A DNA stretch of 64,000 nucleotides from Acinetobacter pollinis (GTDB lineage: Bacteria; Pseudomonadota; Gammaproteobacteria; Pseudomonadales; Moraxellaceae). The translations under genes were made by a program, and so were the position numbers. Positions 10,054-18,832 of the stretch are shown piece after piece. The stretch lies in assembly GCF_015627175.1 (NCBI RefSeq), contig NZ_VTDQ01000001.1, forward strand, positions 107,505 through 171,504, read 5' to 3'. Within the stretch, counting starts at the first letter, position 1; each line of letters opens with the position of its first letter. The notes under the pieces were generated by a model, which was not told the DNA's origin, did no database searches, and saw only the letters and a list, made by a program, of their open reading frames with translations.

Positions 10054-11090
10054 TTCGTTATATTCAATATTTTACTTTTATACTATTCACCAGCTTTATA
10101 AATCAAGCTTATGCAGCTTGTGGACCTTATGACTGGCTAAGTAACATAACAGTTCAAACTATACGCCAAAATATTGCTTTAGGTCGGATTGTTGCAAAAC
10201 CTTCAGATGCTATTGGTCAAGTACTTAAAGAACAAACTTATACTATCTCTCCAAATGGAAGTTATTTATTTTGTAACTTTTATAGAAACTCATTTGTAAA
10301 TCAAGGTGAGCTTTCACAACGCCGTCCTATAAGCAATTTGGGTAATAATATCTACTCCACCAATTTACGAGGCATCGGAATTAGAATTTCTTTAATAGAA
10401 GATGGTGTACAAAAAAACTTCCCTTTTAGTACATCTATAGATGCATCTTTTTATTATATTTCATTTTTTGGTTATAACTATTCGCTAGACAAAACTCGCT
10501 TACTCAAAATTGAAATTATTAAAACTGAAAATGATGTTGAATCGGGAAGTTTGAACTCTGGGCGTTATGCACTGTATTATATGGCTAATAATAGGAATAT
10601 ACCTTACCTTACAGCTGACTTACCTCTTAATGGAATTACCATTGCATCTTCTTCTTGTCTGATTACAAATAGTAATACAACGGTTAAGCTTGCCGATGCA
10701 ATTCGCTCTAGTTTTAATGGAATCGGCTCAACTCAAGGCGAACAAAACTTTCAAGTTAATATATTATGCAATGGAGGAGATAATGTAACTTCCTATAATG
10801 AACAAAATCAGATTGGAGTGAACTTCAATTACACAGCCTCTGCATATAATACTCAAGCAATAAAAAATACGTCAAACAACTCACCTGCTTCAGGTGTCGA
10901 CTTACAACTTCTATGGAGCAACAATAACGAAGCTATTCGAAATAATTATAACTATACAATTGGATCTATCGTATCAAATGATACACAGACTTATGAAATG
11001 CAATTAAAAGCACGCTATATACAGACTCAAGAGCAGATTAAACCCGGTCAGGTACAAGGGCTTGCAACAATTACCATTAACTATAAATAA
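10044..11090 (+). CDS. Fimbrial tip protein / two-domain adhesin
   Basis: The 348-residue product has a signal peptide ending NQAYA-A. By length and position it is a two-domain tip adhesin: an N-terminal receptor-binding domain (to about residue 195) and a C-terminal pilin domain with the Cys pair in SSCLI and ILCNGG. The last 14 residues are GQVQGLATITINYK, with Gly at -14 and Tyr at -2 as in the major pilin, so it should be a chaperone client. The ligand cannot be read from sequence. Its start lies inside the usher end, which implies coupled translation. Confidence 0.8.
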   Translation: MSIIRYIQYFTFILFTSFINQAYAACGPYDWLSNITVQTIRQNIALGRIVAKPSDAIGQVLKEQTYTISPNGSYLFCNFYRNSFVNQGELSQRRPISNLGNNIYSTNLRGIGIRISLIEDGVQKNFPFSTSIDASFYYISFFGYNYSLDKTRLLKIEIIKTENDVESGSLNSGRYALYYMANNRNIPYLTADLPLNGITIASSSCLITNSNTTVKLADAIRSSFNGIGSTQGEQNFQVNILCNGGDNVTSYNEQNQIGVNFNYTASAYNTQAIKNTSNNSPASGVDLQLLWSNNNEAIRNNYNYTIGSIVSNDTQTYEMQLKARYIQTQEQIKPGQVQGLATITINYK

Positions 11091-11118
11091 AAAAAGCCAC
11101 GAAATTCGTGGCTTTTTT
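11089..11118. terminator. Bidirectional terminator, fimbrial operon / acpP
   Basis: GCCACGAA-A-TTCGTGGC is flanked by A-runs and T-runs, so it can end both the plus-strand fimbrial operon and the minus-strand fabD-fabG-acpP transcripts. Confidence 0.9.
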
Positions 11119-11130
11119 AAAAAATAGGAA

Positions 11131-11367
11131 TTATCCTAATTTTTTAGTAACGTAATCAATTGCTGATTGAACAGTTGTCAATTCATTTGAATCTTCATCA
11201 GGAATAGTGATGTCGAAATCATTTTCAAAAGACATAACAAGTTCAACTAAGTCTAAAGAATCAGCACCTAAGTCATCTGTGAAAGATGCTTCGTTTTTGA
11301 TTTCTTCAGCACGCATACCTAGTTGTTCTGCAACTGCTTCTTTAACACGTTGTTCGATATCGCTCAC
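11131..11367 (-). CDS. acpP: Acyl carrier protein
   Basis: Carries growing acyl chains on a phosphopantetheine arm during fatty acid synthesis. The 78 residues contain the attachment site [12 protein letters not shown] (Ser37) in the usual acidic four-helix fold. The start codon is GTG at 11367 with GAGGAG about 8 bases upstream. It is last in the fabD-fabG-acpP group. The 86-base gap after fabG may hold its own promoter, as is usual for this highly expressed gene. Confidence 0.98.
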   Translation of the reverse strand: MSDIEQRVKEAVAEQLGMRAEEIKNEASFTDDLGADSLDLVELVMSFENDFDITIPDEDSNELTTVQSAIDYVTKKLG

Positions 11368-11453
11368 AGGAAATTCTCCTCACTGCTTATGGCGTTTTAA
11401 ATGCCGTTAGTTTAATGGAATAAAACAAAGATTGAAAGTTTATTAGCACAGCA

Positions 11454-12191
11454 TTAAGCCATGTATAAACCACCATTTACATGTAAAACCGTACCTGTAA
11501 TGTAACTAGATTTTTCACTAGCTAAAAAACTGACCGCATCAGCAATGTCTTGAGGTTCACCTAGACGCGCTAAAGCGACTTGTTCAGTCATCTTTTTACG
11601 AATTTCTTCGCTTAATTGATCTGTCATTTCTGTTGCAATGAAGCCAGGTGCAACACTATTTACAGTAATTTGACGGCTACCCATTTCCTTAGCCAAACTA
11701 CGGCTAAATGCCTCAATACCTGCTTTTGCAGCAGAATAGTTTGCTTGGCCCGGATTTGCAAAATGTGCAACCACAGAACTAATATTGATAATTCGGCCAA
11801 AGCGAGCACGTGTCATACCCTTTAAAACACGTTTAGATAAGCGATAAACAGCTTTTAAATGAATATTTAAAATGTCATCCCAATCATCTTCACTCATACG
11901 TAATAAAAGATTATCACGTGTAATCCCCGCATTATTTACGAGCACCAGTACTGAACCATATTCTTTTTCAATATGAGTGATAAGCGCATCAATTGCACTT
12001 GCATCACGCACGTCTAATACTGCACCCACACCACTTTCTGCAAACTGTGCAGTAAGTTTTTCAGCGCCAGCTTCCGATGTTGCTGTACCAACAACAAAAA
12101 AACCATCTTTTATAAGTTGTGCAGCAATTGCAGCACCAATACCACGGCTTGCGCCAGTTACTAAAGCAATTTTACGTTGTTCTTGAGTCAT
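11454..12191 (-). CDS. fabG: 3-oxoacyl-ACP reductase
   Basis: NADPH-dependent reduction of beta-ketoacyl-ACP in fatty acid elongation. It is a 245-residue short-chain dehydrogenase with the nucleotide motif TGASRGIGAAIA, NNAGITRDNLLLRM, the catalytic Ser in NISSV, the YSAAKAG Tyr/Lys pair and the PGFIATEMT loop. It overlaps the fabD stop by four bases, so the two are translationally coupled. Confidence 0.97.
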   Translation of the reverse strand: MTQEQRKIALVTGASRGIGAAIAAQLIKDGFFVVGTATSEAGAEKLTAQFAESGVGAVLDVRDASAIDALITHIEKEYGSVLVLVNNAGITRDNLLLRMSEDDWDDILNIHLKAVYRLSKRVLKGMTRARFGRIINISSVVAHFANPGQANYSAAKAGIEAFSRSLAKEMGSRQITVNSVAPGFIATEMTDQLSEEIRKKMTEQVALARLGEPQDIADAVSFLASEKSSYITGTVLHVNGGLYMA

Positions 12192-13174
12192 GCAATTTTT
12201 CCTTCCGCCACTAAAATTGCGTTTAGGGCATCTTCCATACGAGACTGAGTATCAAGTGCAAATGTTTTTTCAATATTTGGTAAACGCTTCGCCATATTGC
12301 TCAGCACATTACCAGGACCACACTCTACAATAAAATCGATGTTATTATTCTGTAAAAGCTGAATTGTATTTGTCCACTGAACAGACCTATAGAGCTGCTC
12401 TGTTAAAGCTTGACGCAATTGAGTAACATTTTCAGCCGCAGCTGCATTCACATTCTGTATTACAGGAATCTGTGGTAACTCAATGGCAGTTTGTTCCAAA
12501 GCTTCTGCAAACTGTTCGGCAGCAGGCTTCATTAAAGAGCAATGTGATGGTACTGACACAGGTAACGCAATTGCTTTACCACTTTGTGCTTTTACAGTTG
12601 CCATTACTTGTTCAACCAAGCTTGCAGTACCAGCAATAACCACTTGCCCCTTGGTATTATAATTTGCAGCTTCAACACTACCGTGACCTGTCTGTGAGGC
12701 TTGCTGACATAATTCTAATACTTGTTCATCTGCCAAACCCAAAATAGCTGCCATCGCACCTTGACCTTGAGGCACTGCATTTTGCATCAACTGTCCACGC
12801 AGATGAACTAATTTCACAGCATCTGACAAAGTTAACGCATTCCCTGCAACTAGAGCACTATATTCACCTAATGAATGTCCTGCAAGGAACTTAGGTGCAA
12901 TTCCACCAAGAGAAAGCCAAACACGCCACAATGCAATACTTGCTGTAAGTAAAACAGGCTGCGTATTTTGCGTTTGGTTCAATCCTTCACCGGTTTGTGT
13001 AATATTCCACAAATCCAAACCAACAGCATCTGACGCTTCAGCAAATGTTTCACGTACTTCACTAAATTGCTCAGCAATTTCAGCAAGCATACCCACTTTT
13101 TGAGACCCTTGCCCAGGAAAAACAAATGCCGTTCTTTCTGCTTGAGCAGCTTGCTCAAGTCGTTTAGCAGACAT
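12188..13174 (-). CDS. fabD: Malonyl-CoA:ACP transacylase
   Basis: Transfers malonyl from CoA to ACP to supply elongation units. The 328 residues carry FVFPGQGSQ at the N-terminus, the serine nucleophile in GHSLGEYSALVAG, and the His in VPSHCSLM. The start has an AGGA site. Upstream, rpmF is closed off by a terminator. The plsX and fabH genes that usually separate rpmF from fabD are absent here. Confidence 0.97.
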   Translation of the reverse strand: MSAKRLEQAAQAERTAFVFPGQGSQKVGMLAEIAEQFSEVRETFAEASDAVGLDLWNITQTGEGLNQTQNTQPVLLTASIALWRVWLSLGGIAPKFLAGHSLGEYSALVAGNALTLSDAVKLVHLRGQLMQNAVPQGQGAMAAILGLADEQVLELCQQASQTGHGSVEAANYNTKGQVVIAGTASLVEQVMATVKAQSGKAIALPVSVPSHCSLMKPAAEQFAEALEQTAIELPQIPVIQNVNAAAAENVTQLRQALTEQLYRSVQWTNTIQLLQNNNIDFIVECGPGNVLSNMAKRLPNIEKTFALDTQSRMEDALNAILVAEGKIA

Positions 13175-13269
13175 ATAAGAATCCTTTTTTATCTTCTTTT
13201 GAAGTTAAGACGTGCAATCTATCATTATTTTTTATGCTTTTTAATTGCCAAATACAACATTTCACGCAA

Positions 13270-13298
13270 TAAAAAAGGAGCTAACGCTCCCTTTTTTA
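13270..13298 (-). terminator. Terminator after rpmF
   Basis: On the minus strand GGAGC and GCTCC form a short stem (13277-13290) followed by a run of T. It separates yceD-rpmF from fabD. Confidence 0.7.
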
Positions 13299-13323
13299 TT
13301 AGACAAATGCCTAATAGCTTCAA

Positions 13324-13506
13324 TTATTCAGCACTTGCTTTAGCGAATAATTGACGACCACGGTAGAAACCGTCTTTAGTTACGTGGTGACGACGGTGAG
13401 TCTCACCAGTAGCTTGGTCTACAGTTAATGCATTCTCGGTTAAAGCGTCATGTGAACGGCGCATGTCACGACGAGAGCGACTTTTACGGTTTTGCTGAAC
13501 GGCCAT
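13324..13506 (-). CDS. rpmF: 50S ribosomal protein L32
   Basis: A 60-residue very basic ribosomal protein. The start [20 protein letters not shown] and the tail [13 protein letters not shown] are typical of L32. It has a GGAG site just before the ATG and follows yceD by 75 bases, the conserved pairing in proteobacteria. Confidence 0.97.
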   Translation of the reverse strand: MAVQQNRKSRSRRDMRRSHDALTENALTVDQATGETHRRHHVTKDGFYRGRQLFAKASAE

Positions 13507-13581
13507 GATGGCTCCTTACAAAAAACGAAAAAATGGATCAGAACAAAATAGTTGTCTTAACTTCTAAGTATAACATACTTT

Positions 13582-14139
13582 TTAGTTAAGTTTACCCTTC
13601 AAACTTGCCAATACATCAAACGGATTATCCCGTTTTTCTTCGACAATGTCCTGCTCGGTAGGTTGATGCTTATGCTCACAAGCAATATGCTTAGGAGACA
13701 AAGGCAACAACAATAACAATTCGTCTTCTATCAGTGCAAGCAAATCAACAACAGCAGGTTGGTCAAATGACCCCTTTGTTGATGATTCATTTTCACCTAG
13801 AACGACGAAATCAGCATCCTCATCCAAGCGCTCTATCAGTGACTCATCTTCCACTAGCGCTAGATGCACGTCAGAAACTAAAGGTTCTTCCACAGTACCT
13901 AAGCAACGCTGGCACTCTAGAGGCACTTTGGTCTCTACCTGTACATCCAACCACACTAGACGTAAATATGCGTCCATTGATAGCTTACAGTTTATTTGAA
14001 CCTGTTGATGATCAACTGGTCCAATGGCTTCACGAGCAATTCGAGCAAAGCGAGACAGGGGCAGATTTCCTGACCATGTAAAGCCCTGTTCAGCCCATTT
14101 AAACGGCTCAATTTGTGCCGGAAAGGTATTTGCTGACAT
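13582..14139 (-). CDS. yceD: YceD family protein (DUF177)
   Basis: A conserved protein encoded before rpmF in many bacteria and linked in the literature to 23S rRNA processing. The 185 residues include the family signature LECQRCLGTVEEPL with a Cys pair around residue 80 and an acidic C-terminal half. The PKHIACEHKH segment near the end is also typical. The biochemical role of the bacterial protein is not settled, so the name marks the family only. Confidence 0.9.
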   Translation of the reverse strand: MSANTFPAQIEPFKWAEQGFTWSGNLPLSRFARIAREAIGPVDHQQVQINCKLSMDAYLRLVWLDVQVETKVPLECQRCLGTVEEPLVSDVHLALVEDESLIERLDEDADFVVLGENESSTKGSFDQPAVVDLLALIEDELLLLLPLSPKHIACEHKHQPTEQDIVEEKRDNPFDVLASLKGKLN

Positions 14140-14234
14140 AATTAAGGCGGCAATTCTACAAATTCATCTGAACTCTGTCAAAGTTTAAGATACAATTTCC
14201 CACTTTAAGACAGAACTATCGGGTAAATTAAGTC

Positions 14235-14897
14235 ATGCAATCGTTGCTAGAGCAACCTAAGACTCATTCGTCATTACTTGTCCACACCCTAACCACCTTG
14301 GACTCTTGCCTACCAGTACCGCACATAAAGCTGTCGCCTTGGCATACCTTAACGAGTGAAGAATCACAAGTGGATTGGCTTATTTTACACTTTAATCATT
14401 GGTTTTCCCACCATAATGTCAAACTAATTAAAGGCGAAGATGAACCTGAGTATTTTCCAGCGCAAAATCAAACCCCTGCACGCATACAATTTGCACATGG
14501 GTTTTTTAATAGTGCCTTACATGAAATTAGTCACTGGAGTATTGCTGGTCAAAAAAGAAGAAAACTTCCAGATTTAGGTTATTGGTATGCGCCCGATGGT
14601 CGAACACAAGAACAGCAAAAATTGTTCGAACAAGTCGAAATTAAACCACAAGCCATTGAATGGTTATTTGCAAAAGCATTTGGTCGAAAATTCCGTGTAT
14701 CGCTTGATAACCTCACGGGCAATCCAGGTGACAGTAAGGATTTTAAAGATCGTGTTTTTGAGCAAGTTTACGCTTTCTTTTTAGGAGAAGCTTCTCTACC
14801 TAAAGATGCTGCATATTTTATTTATTATATTTGCCACGTCACACGTGATGGACAATTTATTCAACTGAACGAATTTCAACGTAGTGAGCTAGATTAA
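14235..14897 (+). CDS. epmC: Elongation factor P hydroxylase
   Basis: EpmC/YfcM-family enzyme that hydroxylates the modified lysine of EF-P after EpmA/EpmB action. The 220-residue protein carries the family core FNSALHEISHWSIAGQKRRK, GYWYAPDGRTQEQQKLFEQV and EIKPQAIEWLF. The His/Glu residues of ALHEISHW are the likely metal ligands. It is divergent from yceD across a 95-base gap. No epmA, epmB or efp is in the window. Confidence 0.9.
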   Translation: MQSLLEQPKTHSSLLVHTLTTLDSCLPVPHIKLSPWHTLTSEESQVDWLILHFNHWFSHHNVKLIKGEDEPEYFPAQNQTPARIQFAHGFFNSALHEISHWSIAGQKRRKLPDLGYWYAPDGRTQEQQKLFEQVEIKPQAIEWLFAKAFGRKFRVSLDNLTGNPGDSKDFKDRVFEQVYAFFLGEASLPKDAAYFIYYICHVTRDGQFIQLNEFQRSELD

Positions 14898-14936
14898 AGT
14901 TTGGATATCTATAAAATACAGATACCTCTATTACTA

Positions 14937-15413
14937 TTATTGATATTTTTTCTTCAGTGCTTGAAACTCTGAACATCCTTTAAGTACTTTAGTTTCTTTA
15001 AATAGAACCTCTTTATATTGGTTATAAACATTCAAATGAACCGTTACTTTATCTTTCTCAATCACAGTTAATCGAGACTTCATCACACGCTTATTTTCTA
15101 TATTTAAACCTAGAGGCAATTGGGTAAAATCGCATAACATCTTTTCCAACTCATCATGCAATGTTTTAGGAAAAAAGTCATCGTTTAAATGATCCAAACC
15201 AATATTAAAAAAAATTTCTGGATAGCCCATTTTGCGCTCAACCTGTCCTACCAGATTATCATGAAATGTTTTATTTATTTTTGTGGATGGGATCGCTTTT
15301 AATGAGTCTCTATATCCACTTTCCATAGAGTAATGAAAATAAAGATTATTCCCCCAAACTAAACCCGCAACAATTAAACCACCAACAGCAATAAACGTCT
15401 TACTTAATTCCAC
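14937..15413 (-). CDS. Hypothetical membrane-anchored protein
   Basis: A 158-residue product with one N-terminal hydrophobic helix (about residues 6-22, FIAVGGLIVAGLVW) and a hydrophilic remainder, probably periplasmic. The rest has mixed alpha/beta character. Two cysteines (CDF near 93, KGCSEF near 147) could pair. I do not recognise the family. It is convergent with epmC, with only about 39 bases between the stops. Confidence 0.65.
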   Translation of the reverse strand: MELSKTFIAVGGLIVAGLVWGNNLYFHYSMESGYRDSLKAIPSTKINKTFHDNLVGQVERKMGYPEIFFNIGLDHLNDDFFPKTLHDELEKMLCDFTQLPLGLNIENKRVMKSRLTVIEKDKVTVHLNVYNQYKEVLFKETKVLKGCSEFQALKKKYQ

Positions 15414-15566
15414 AACGATAACTTTTGAAAAACATTATATTAATACATAATATGAAATTCATCTATATTTTAGACAATTTAAATACAAATTTAACAAATT
15501 AATTATTAATTGTGATTTATTTATCAAAAATACATATTGTAAGACAATAAAAAATTTATTGGTAAA

Positions 15567-15580
15567 GTCTATATATAGAC
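15567..15580. repeat. 14-bp perfect palindrome before yciO
   Basis: GTCTATATATAGAC is self-complementary and lies about 47 bases ahead of the yciO start. It could be a promoter-overlapping operator or simply AT-rich chance sequence. Confidence 0.25.
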
Positions 15581-15626
15581 GCCATAATACCGCCATTCAA
15601 TACAAGAAAAAATTTGGAGTCGCTCA

Positions 15627-16244
15627 ATGCTTCACTTAAGAGTTCATCCCGACAATCCACAGCCAAGACTCATTCAACAAGCCGTGGAAAGAATTCGTAA
15701 CGGCGAAGTAATTATCTATCCAACTGACACTGCGTATGCAATTGGTTGCCAAATTGGTAATAAATCAGCAATGGAAAGAATTGCTCAAATTCGTCAACAT
15801 GATGATAAGCATCAGTACACCATTTTATGTAGTGATTTATCACATTTAGCAAATTTTGCAAAGGTAAACAATGCAACCTACCGTCTATTAAAGTCGCATA
15901 CCCCATCGACGATCACATTTATTTTACCTGCAACTAGTGAAGTCCCTAGAAGACTCATGCATCCAAAAAAGAAAACAATTGGTTTACGTGTGCCTGAAAA
16001 TACCATTTGTCAGATGCTCCTCAAAGAATTAGGTGAACCTCTACTGACCAGTACACTAATTTTACCAAACCATGAACATCCTCTAGATGATCCATATGAA
16101 ATTGAAGTACAACTAGAAAAAAGAGTAGATGTTTTTATTGATAGTGGATTTGGTACTCTTCATGTAACGAGTATTGTAGACCTCTCTGGAGACCAACCAA
16201 GTGTTATTCGTCATGGGTTTGCAGATGTAAGTGCATTTGAGTAA
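15627..16244 (+). CDS. yciO: YciO-type Sua5/YrdC family protein
   Basis: The 205-residue protein begins LRVHPDNPQPRLIQQAVERI and continues with IIYPTDTAYAIGCQIG and KTIGLRVPENTI, matching E. coli YciO through its length. YciO belongs to the Sua5/YrdC fold that binds ATP and threonylcarbamoyl-adenylate. Its own role is less clear than that of TsaC, so I do not claim tRNA t6A synthesis. A GGAG site precedes the ATG. Confidence 0.88.
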   Translation: MLHLRVHPDNPQPRLIQQAVERIRNGEVIIYPTDTAYAIGCQIGNKSAMERIAQIRQHDDKHQYTILCSDLSHLANFAKVNNATYRLLKSHTPSTITFILPATSEVPRRLMHPKKKTIGLRVPENTICQMLLKELGEPLLTSTLILPNHEHPLDDPYEIEVQLEKRVDVFIDSGFGTLHVTSIVDLSGDQPSVIRHGFADVSAFE

Positions 16245-16353
16245 AGCTCATATTGAAATTGGTGTAACGAAATAGCTTCTATGCCAACAAATTAATATTT
16301 TTCATTTTTTTAATTTATTAACGTAGTGAATTCAGCTAGAATAGCGTTCTAAC

Positions 16354-16378
16354 TATCTAACGATGCTTTTGTTAGATA
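16354..16378. repeat. Inverted repeat upstream of scpA
   Basis: TATCTAAC (16354-16361) and GTTAGATA (16371-16378) are perfect arms around a 9-base spacer, 38 bases before the scpA start. It may be an operator or an mRNA hairpin in the leader. Confidence 0.3.
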
Positions 16379-16416
16379 CTATCATGCCTTTGAAAATTCG
16401 CGTGGCCTAATACTGA

Positions 16417-17208
16417 ATGAACTCTTCCATTTTTACTTCAATGGACACTTCTAAAAACATCCGTGTTATGGATGAATGGCAAGAAGCGATTCCTGAAGAT
16501 CTATATATTCCACCTTCAGCCTTTGAAATTCTTTTAGACCATTTCGAAGGCCCGCTCGATTTTCTGATTTATCTCATTCAAAAAAATGGCTTTGACTTAT
16601 TGCAACTTGATATCGCGCCAATTGCAACACAATACTTATCGTACATGCATACAATGAAGTCAATGAACATAGAATTGACAGCAGACTATATGGTTATGGC
16701 TGCCTTATTAGCAGACTTAAAATCCCGTCTTTTATTACCTAAACCTAAAACATTAAGTATAGAAAAAGATCCTAAACAGCAATTAATTCAAAAACTAGAA
16801 ACCTATTTACGCATTAAGAATAGTGCTGAACAACTGAATCAATTGAATATTTTAGATCGTGATACTTTTTCTACTTATGTATCTGTACAGCGTTCCGAGC
16901 ATACTTATGAAGGTTATGAAGCAGAATCATTAAAACATGCTCTCATGTGTATTTTTAATCGGCCTGAACCTGTCACACATCAAATTGAAAAGGAACCCGT
17001 TCAACTTGAAGAGCGTATTGCCTATATTGAGGATTGTTTAAGTACAGGAAAATCTTTTACATTTAATACACTCATTGAACCACGCCAAGGTAAAATAGGC
17101 ATGGTAGTTACATTTATGGCGATTTTAGAATTAACACGCCAAAATAAACTGAATATTGTATCAAATGGAGAAGATAGCCCTCTTACTATTCAGGGAGTTC
17201 GTGCATGA
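16417..17208 (+). CDS. scpA: Segregation and condensation protein A
   Basis: Kleisin subunit of the SMC-ScpAB condensin used in chromosome segregation. The N-terminal SMC-contact region is clear: FEILLDHFEGPLDFLIYLIQ, then IAPIATQYLSYM and ADYMVMAALLADLKSRLLLP. The C-terminal winged helix ends near ELTRQNKLNIV. The 263-residue start at 16417 has no obvious ribosome site and an in-frame ATG at 16441 is an alternative. It overlaps scpB by four bases. No smc gene is in the window. Confidence 0.93.
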   Translation: MNSSIFTSMDTSKNIRVMDEWQEAIPEDLYIPPSAFEILLDHFEGPLDFLIYLIQKNGFDLLQLDIAPIATQYLSYMHTMKSMNIELTADYMVMAALLADLKSRLLLPKPKTLSIEKDPKQQLIQKLETYLRIKNSAEQLNQLNILDRDTFSTYVSVQRSEHTYEGYEAESLKHALMCIFNRPEPVTHQIEKEPVQLEERIAYIEDCLSTGKSFTFNTLIEPRQGKIGMVVTFMAILELTRQNKLNIVSNGEDSPLTIQGVRA

Positions 17209-17792
17209 CCCTTCATACTCATATCATCAGCGAAGATGAACAACGTCATGAAGCACTCATGCAATTAGAAGCAATCATCTTTGCAAGTGATTCCCCTGTA
17301 TCAATCGCACGCTTAAAAGAAGCTTTTCAGCAGAAATACACTTCAGCGCAACTCAAAGATTTATTAAAACAATTGGCACTTTTGCAGCATGGTCGTTCCA
17401 TAGAGTTAATTGAAACAGCACAAGGATTTCGTTTTCAGGTTCGCGCAAAATATAGTAGTATTATTTCACAGGTCTGGCCTGAACGTCCTGTAAAGCTGTC
17501 TTCATCACTTCTTGAAACCATTGCTGTGGTTGCATACCATCAACCCGTTACACGTGCAGATATCGAACAAATACGTGGTGTAACAAATAATAGTCAAATA
17601 TTAAGAAACTTATTTGATTTGGGTTGGATTAAAGAATCTGGTTTTCGTGAACTTCCAGGAAGACCAGCTTTGTTAGTCACCACCCCACAATTTTTAAATG
17701 CTTTTGGTCTATCTGCTTTAGATCAACTGCCTCCCCTACAGGATACCAAGGAAGCTTTCATGACACTGGATGCCAATACCCCAAAGTCGTGA
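17205..17792 (+). CDS. scpB: Segregation and condensation protein B
   Basis: Partner of ScpA that binds the kleisin linker as a dimer. The 195 residues form two winged helices. Conserved stretches are ALMQLEAIIFASDSPVS at the start and ETIAVVAYHQPVTRADIEQI and RNLFDLGWIKESGFRELPGR in the second half. Its ATG overlaps the scpA stop, indicating coupled translation. rluB follows after 41 bases, a common order. Confidence 0.95.
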   Translation: MTLHTHIISEDEQRHEALMQLEAIIFASDSPVSIARLKEAFQQKYTSAQLKDLLKQLALLQHGRSIELIETAQGFRFQVRAKYSSIISQVWPERPVKLSSSLLETIAVVAYHQPVTRADIEQIRGVTNNSQILRNLFDLGWIKESGFRELPGRPALLVTTPQFLNAFGLSALDQLPPLQDTKEAFMTLDANTPKS

Positions 17793-17833
17793 ATAGGTGG
17801 ACTGTTGCTTGATTAATTCTAAGGTTTACTGTT

Positions 17834-18793
17834 ATGAGTGAAAAGTTACAAAAAGTTCTTGCCCGTGTTGGTTTAGGGTCTCGCCGTTACATGGAAGAAG
17901 TTATTGCTGCTGGCCGTGTAAGTGTAAATGGTAAGGTCGCTCAAGTTGGCGAGCGTATCGAGTTTGGTGATGAACTTCGTATTGATGGCCGTAAGGTACA
18001 ATTTCAACTTGAAGAAGAAATCCGTCGTCGTGTGCTCGTATACTACAAACCAGAAGGTGAAATTTGCTCTCGCAATGATCCAGAACAAAGACCGACTGTA
18101 TTTGATAATCTTCCTCAAATTGCAAATGACCGTTGGGTTATGGTGGGTCGTCTAGACATTAACAGTACTGGTTTACTGTTGTTTACAAATGATGGTGAAC
18201 TTGCAAACCGACTTATGCATCCTTCAAATGAGGTTGAGCGTGAATATGCTGTGCGTGTTATGGGTGACTTAACACCACAAATGCGCCAGACCTTAATTAA
18301 AGGTGTAGAGCTTGAGGATGGGCCTGCAAAATTCGAGTCTATCTCTGATTTAGGTGGTGAAGGAATCAACCGTTGGTATCAAGTAGTTGTAAAAGAAGGA
18401 CGTAATCGCGAAGTACGTCGCCTCTTTGAATCTCAAGAATTAAAAGTAAGTCGTTTACTACGTACTCGCTATGGCTCCGTCATTTTACCAAGAGAACTAC
18501 GTACAGGGCGTTGGACGGAACTCGATAAACACGATATCGACACTTTAACAAAATTGGTAGAGTTGAAACCACGTCAAGGTACTGGATTATTTGGCCTTGC
18601 AAAGCGTCGTGCCGACCGTATGACAGAAAAACCAATGGCTGCACGTCGTGGTGGCTATTTACGTCAACAACGTAGAGATGAAGGTGAAACACCTACAACA
18701 AATGGCAAACCGGCAAGCTCATCAGAGCGCCCAAAGAAACCATTCAATGTAACCAAAAAACCTTCTTTCAAAAAACGTGATTCACAACGTTAG
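17834..18793 (+). CDS. rluB: 23S rRNA pseudouridine(2605) synthase
   Basis: Makes pseudouridine in 23S rRNA. The N-terminal S4 RNA-binding domain (EKLQKVLARVGLGSRRYMEE, residues 1-60) is followed by the RsuA-type catalytic domain with the active Asp in GRLDINSTGLLLFTNDGEL and the later motifs KEGRNREVRRLFES and RTRYGS. The last ~70 residues are rich in Lys and Arg and probably disordered, as is common in RluB. RluE/F are less likely given the tail and the scpAB context. Confidence 0.92.
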   Translation: MSEKLQKVLARVGLGSRRYMEEVIAAGRVSVNGKVAQVGERIEFGDELRIDGRKVQFQLEEEIRRRVLVYYKPEGEICSRNDPEQRPTVFDNLPQIANDRWVMVGRLDINSTGLLLFTNDGELANRLMHPSNEVEREYAVRVMGDLTPQMRQTLIKGVELEDGPAKFESISDLGGEGINRWYQVVVKEGRNREVRRLFESQELKVSRLLRTRYGSVILPRELRTGRWTELDKHDIDTLTKLVELKPRQGTGLFGLAKRRADRMTEKPMAARRGGYLRQQRRDEGETPTTNGKPASSSERPKKPFNVTKKPSFKKRDSQR

Positions 18794-18800
18794 TTTATAT

Positions 18801-18828
18801 AAAAAGCCTCAGAAATGAGGCTTTTTTA
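18801..18828. terminator. Bidirectional terminator, rluB / bioD
   Basis: GCCTCA-GAAA-TGAGGC with flanking A-run and T-run lies between the convergent rluB and bioD stops. Confidence 0.9.
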
Positions 18829-18832
18829 TGAT

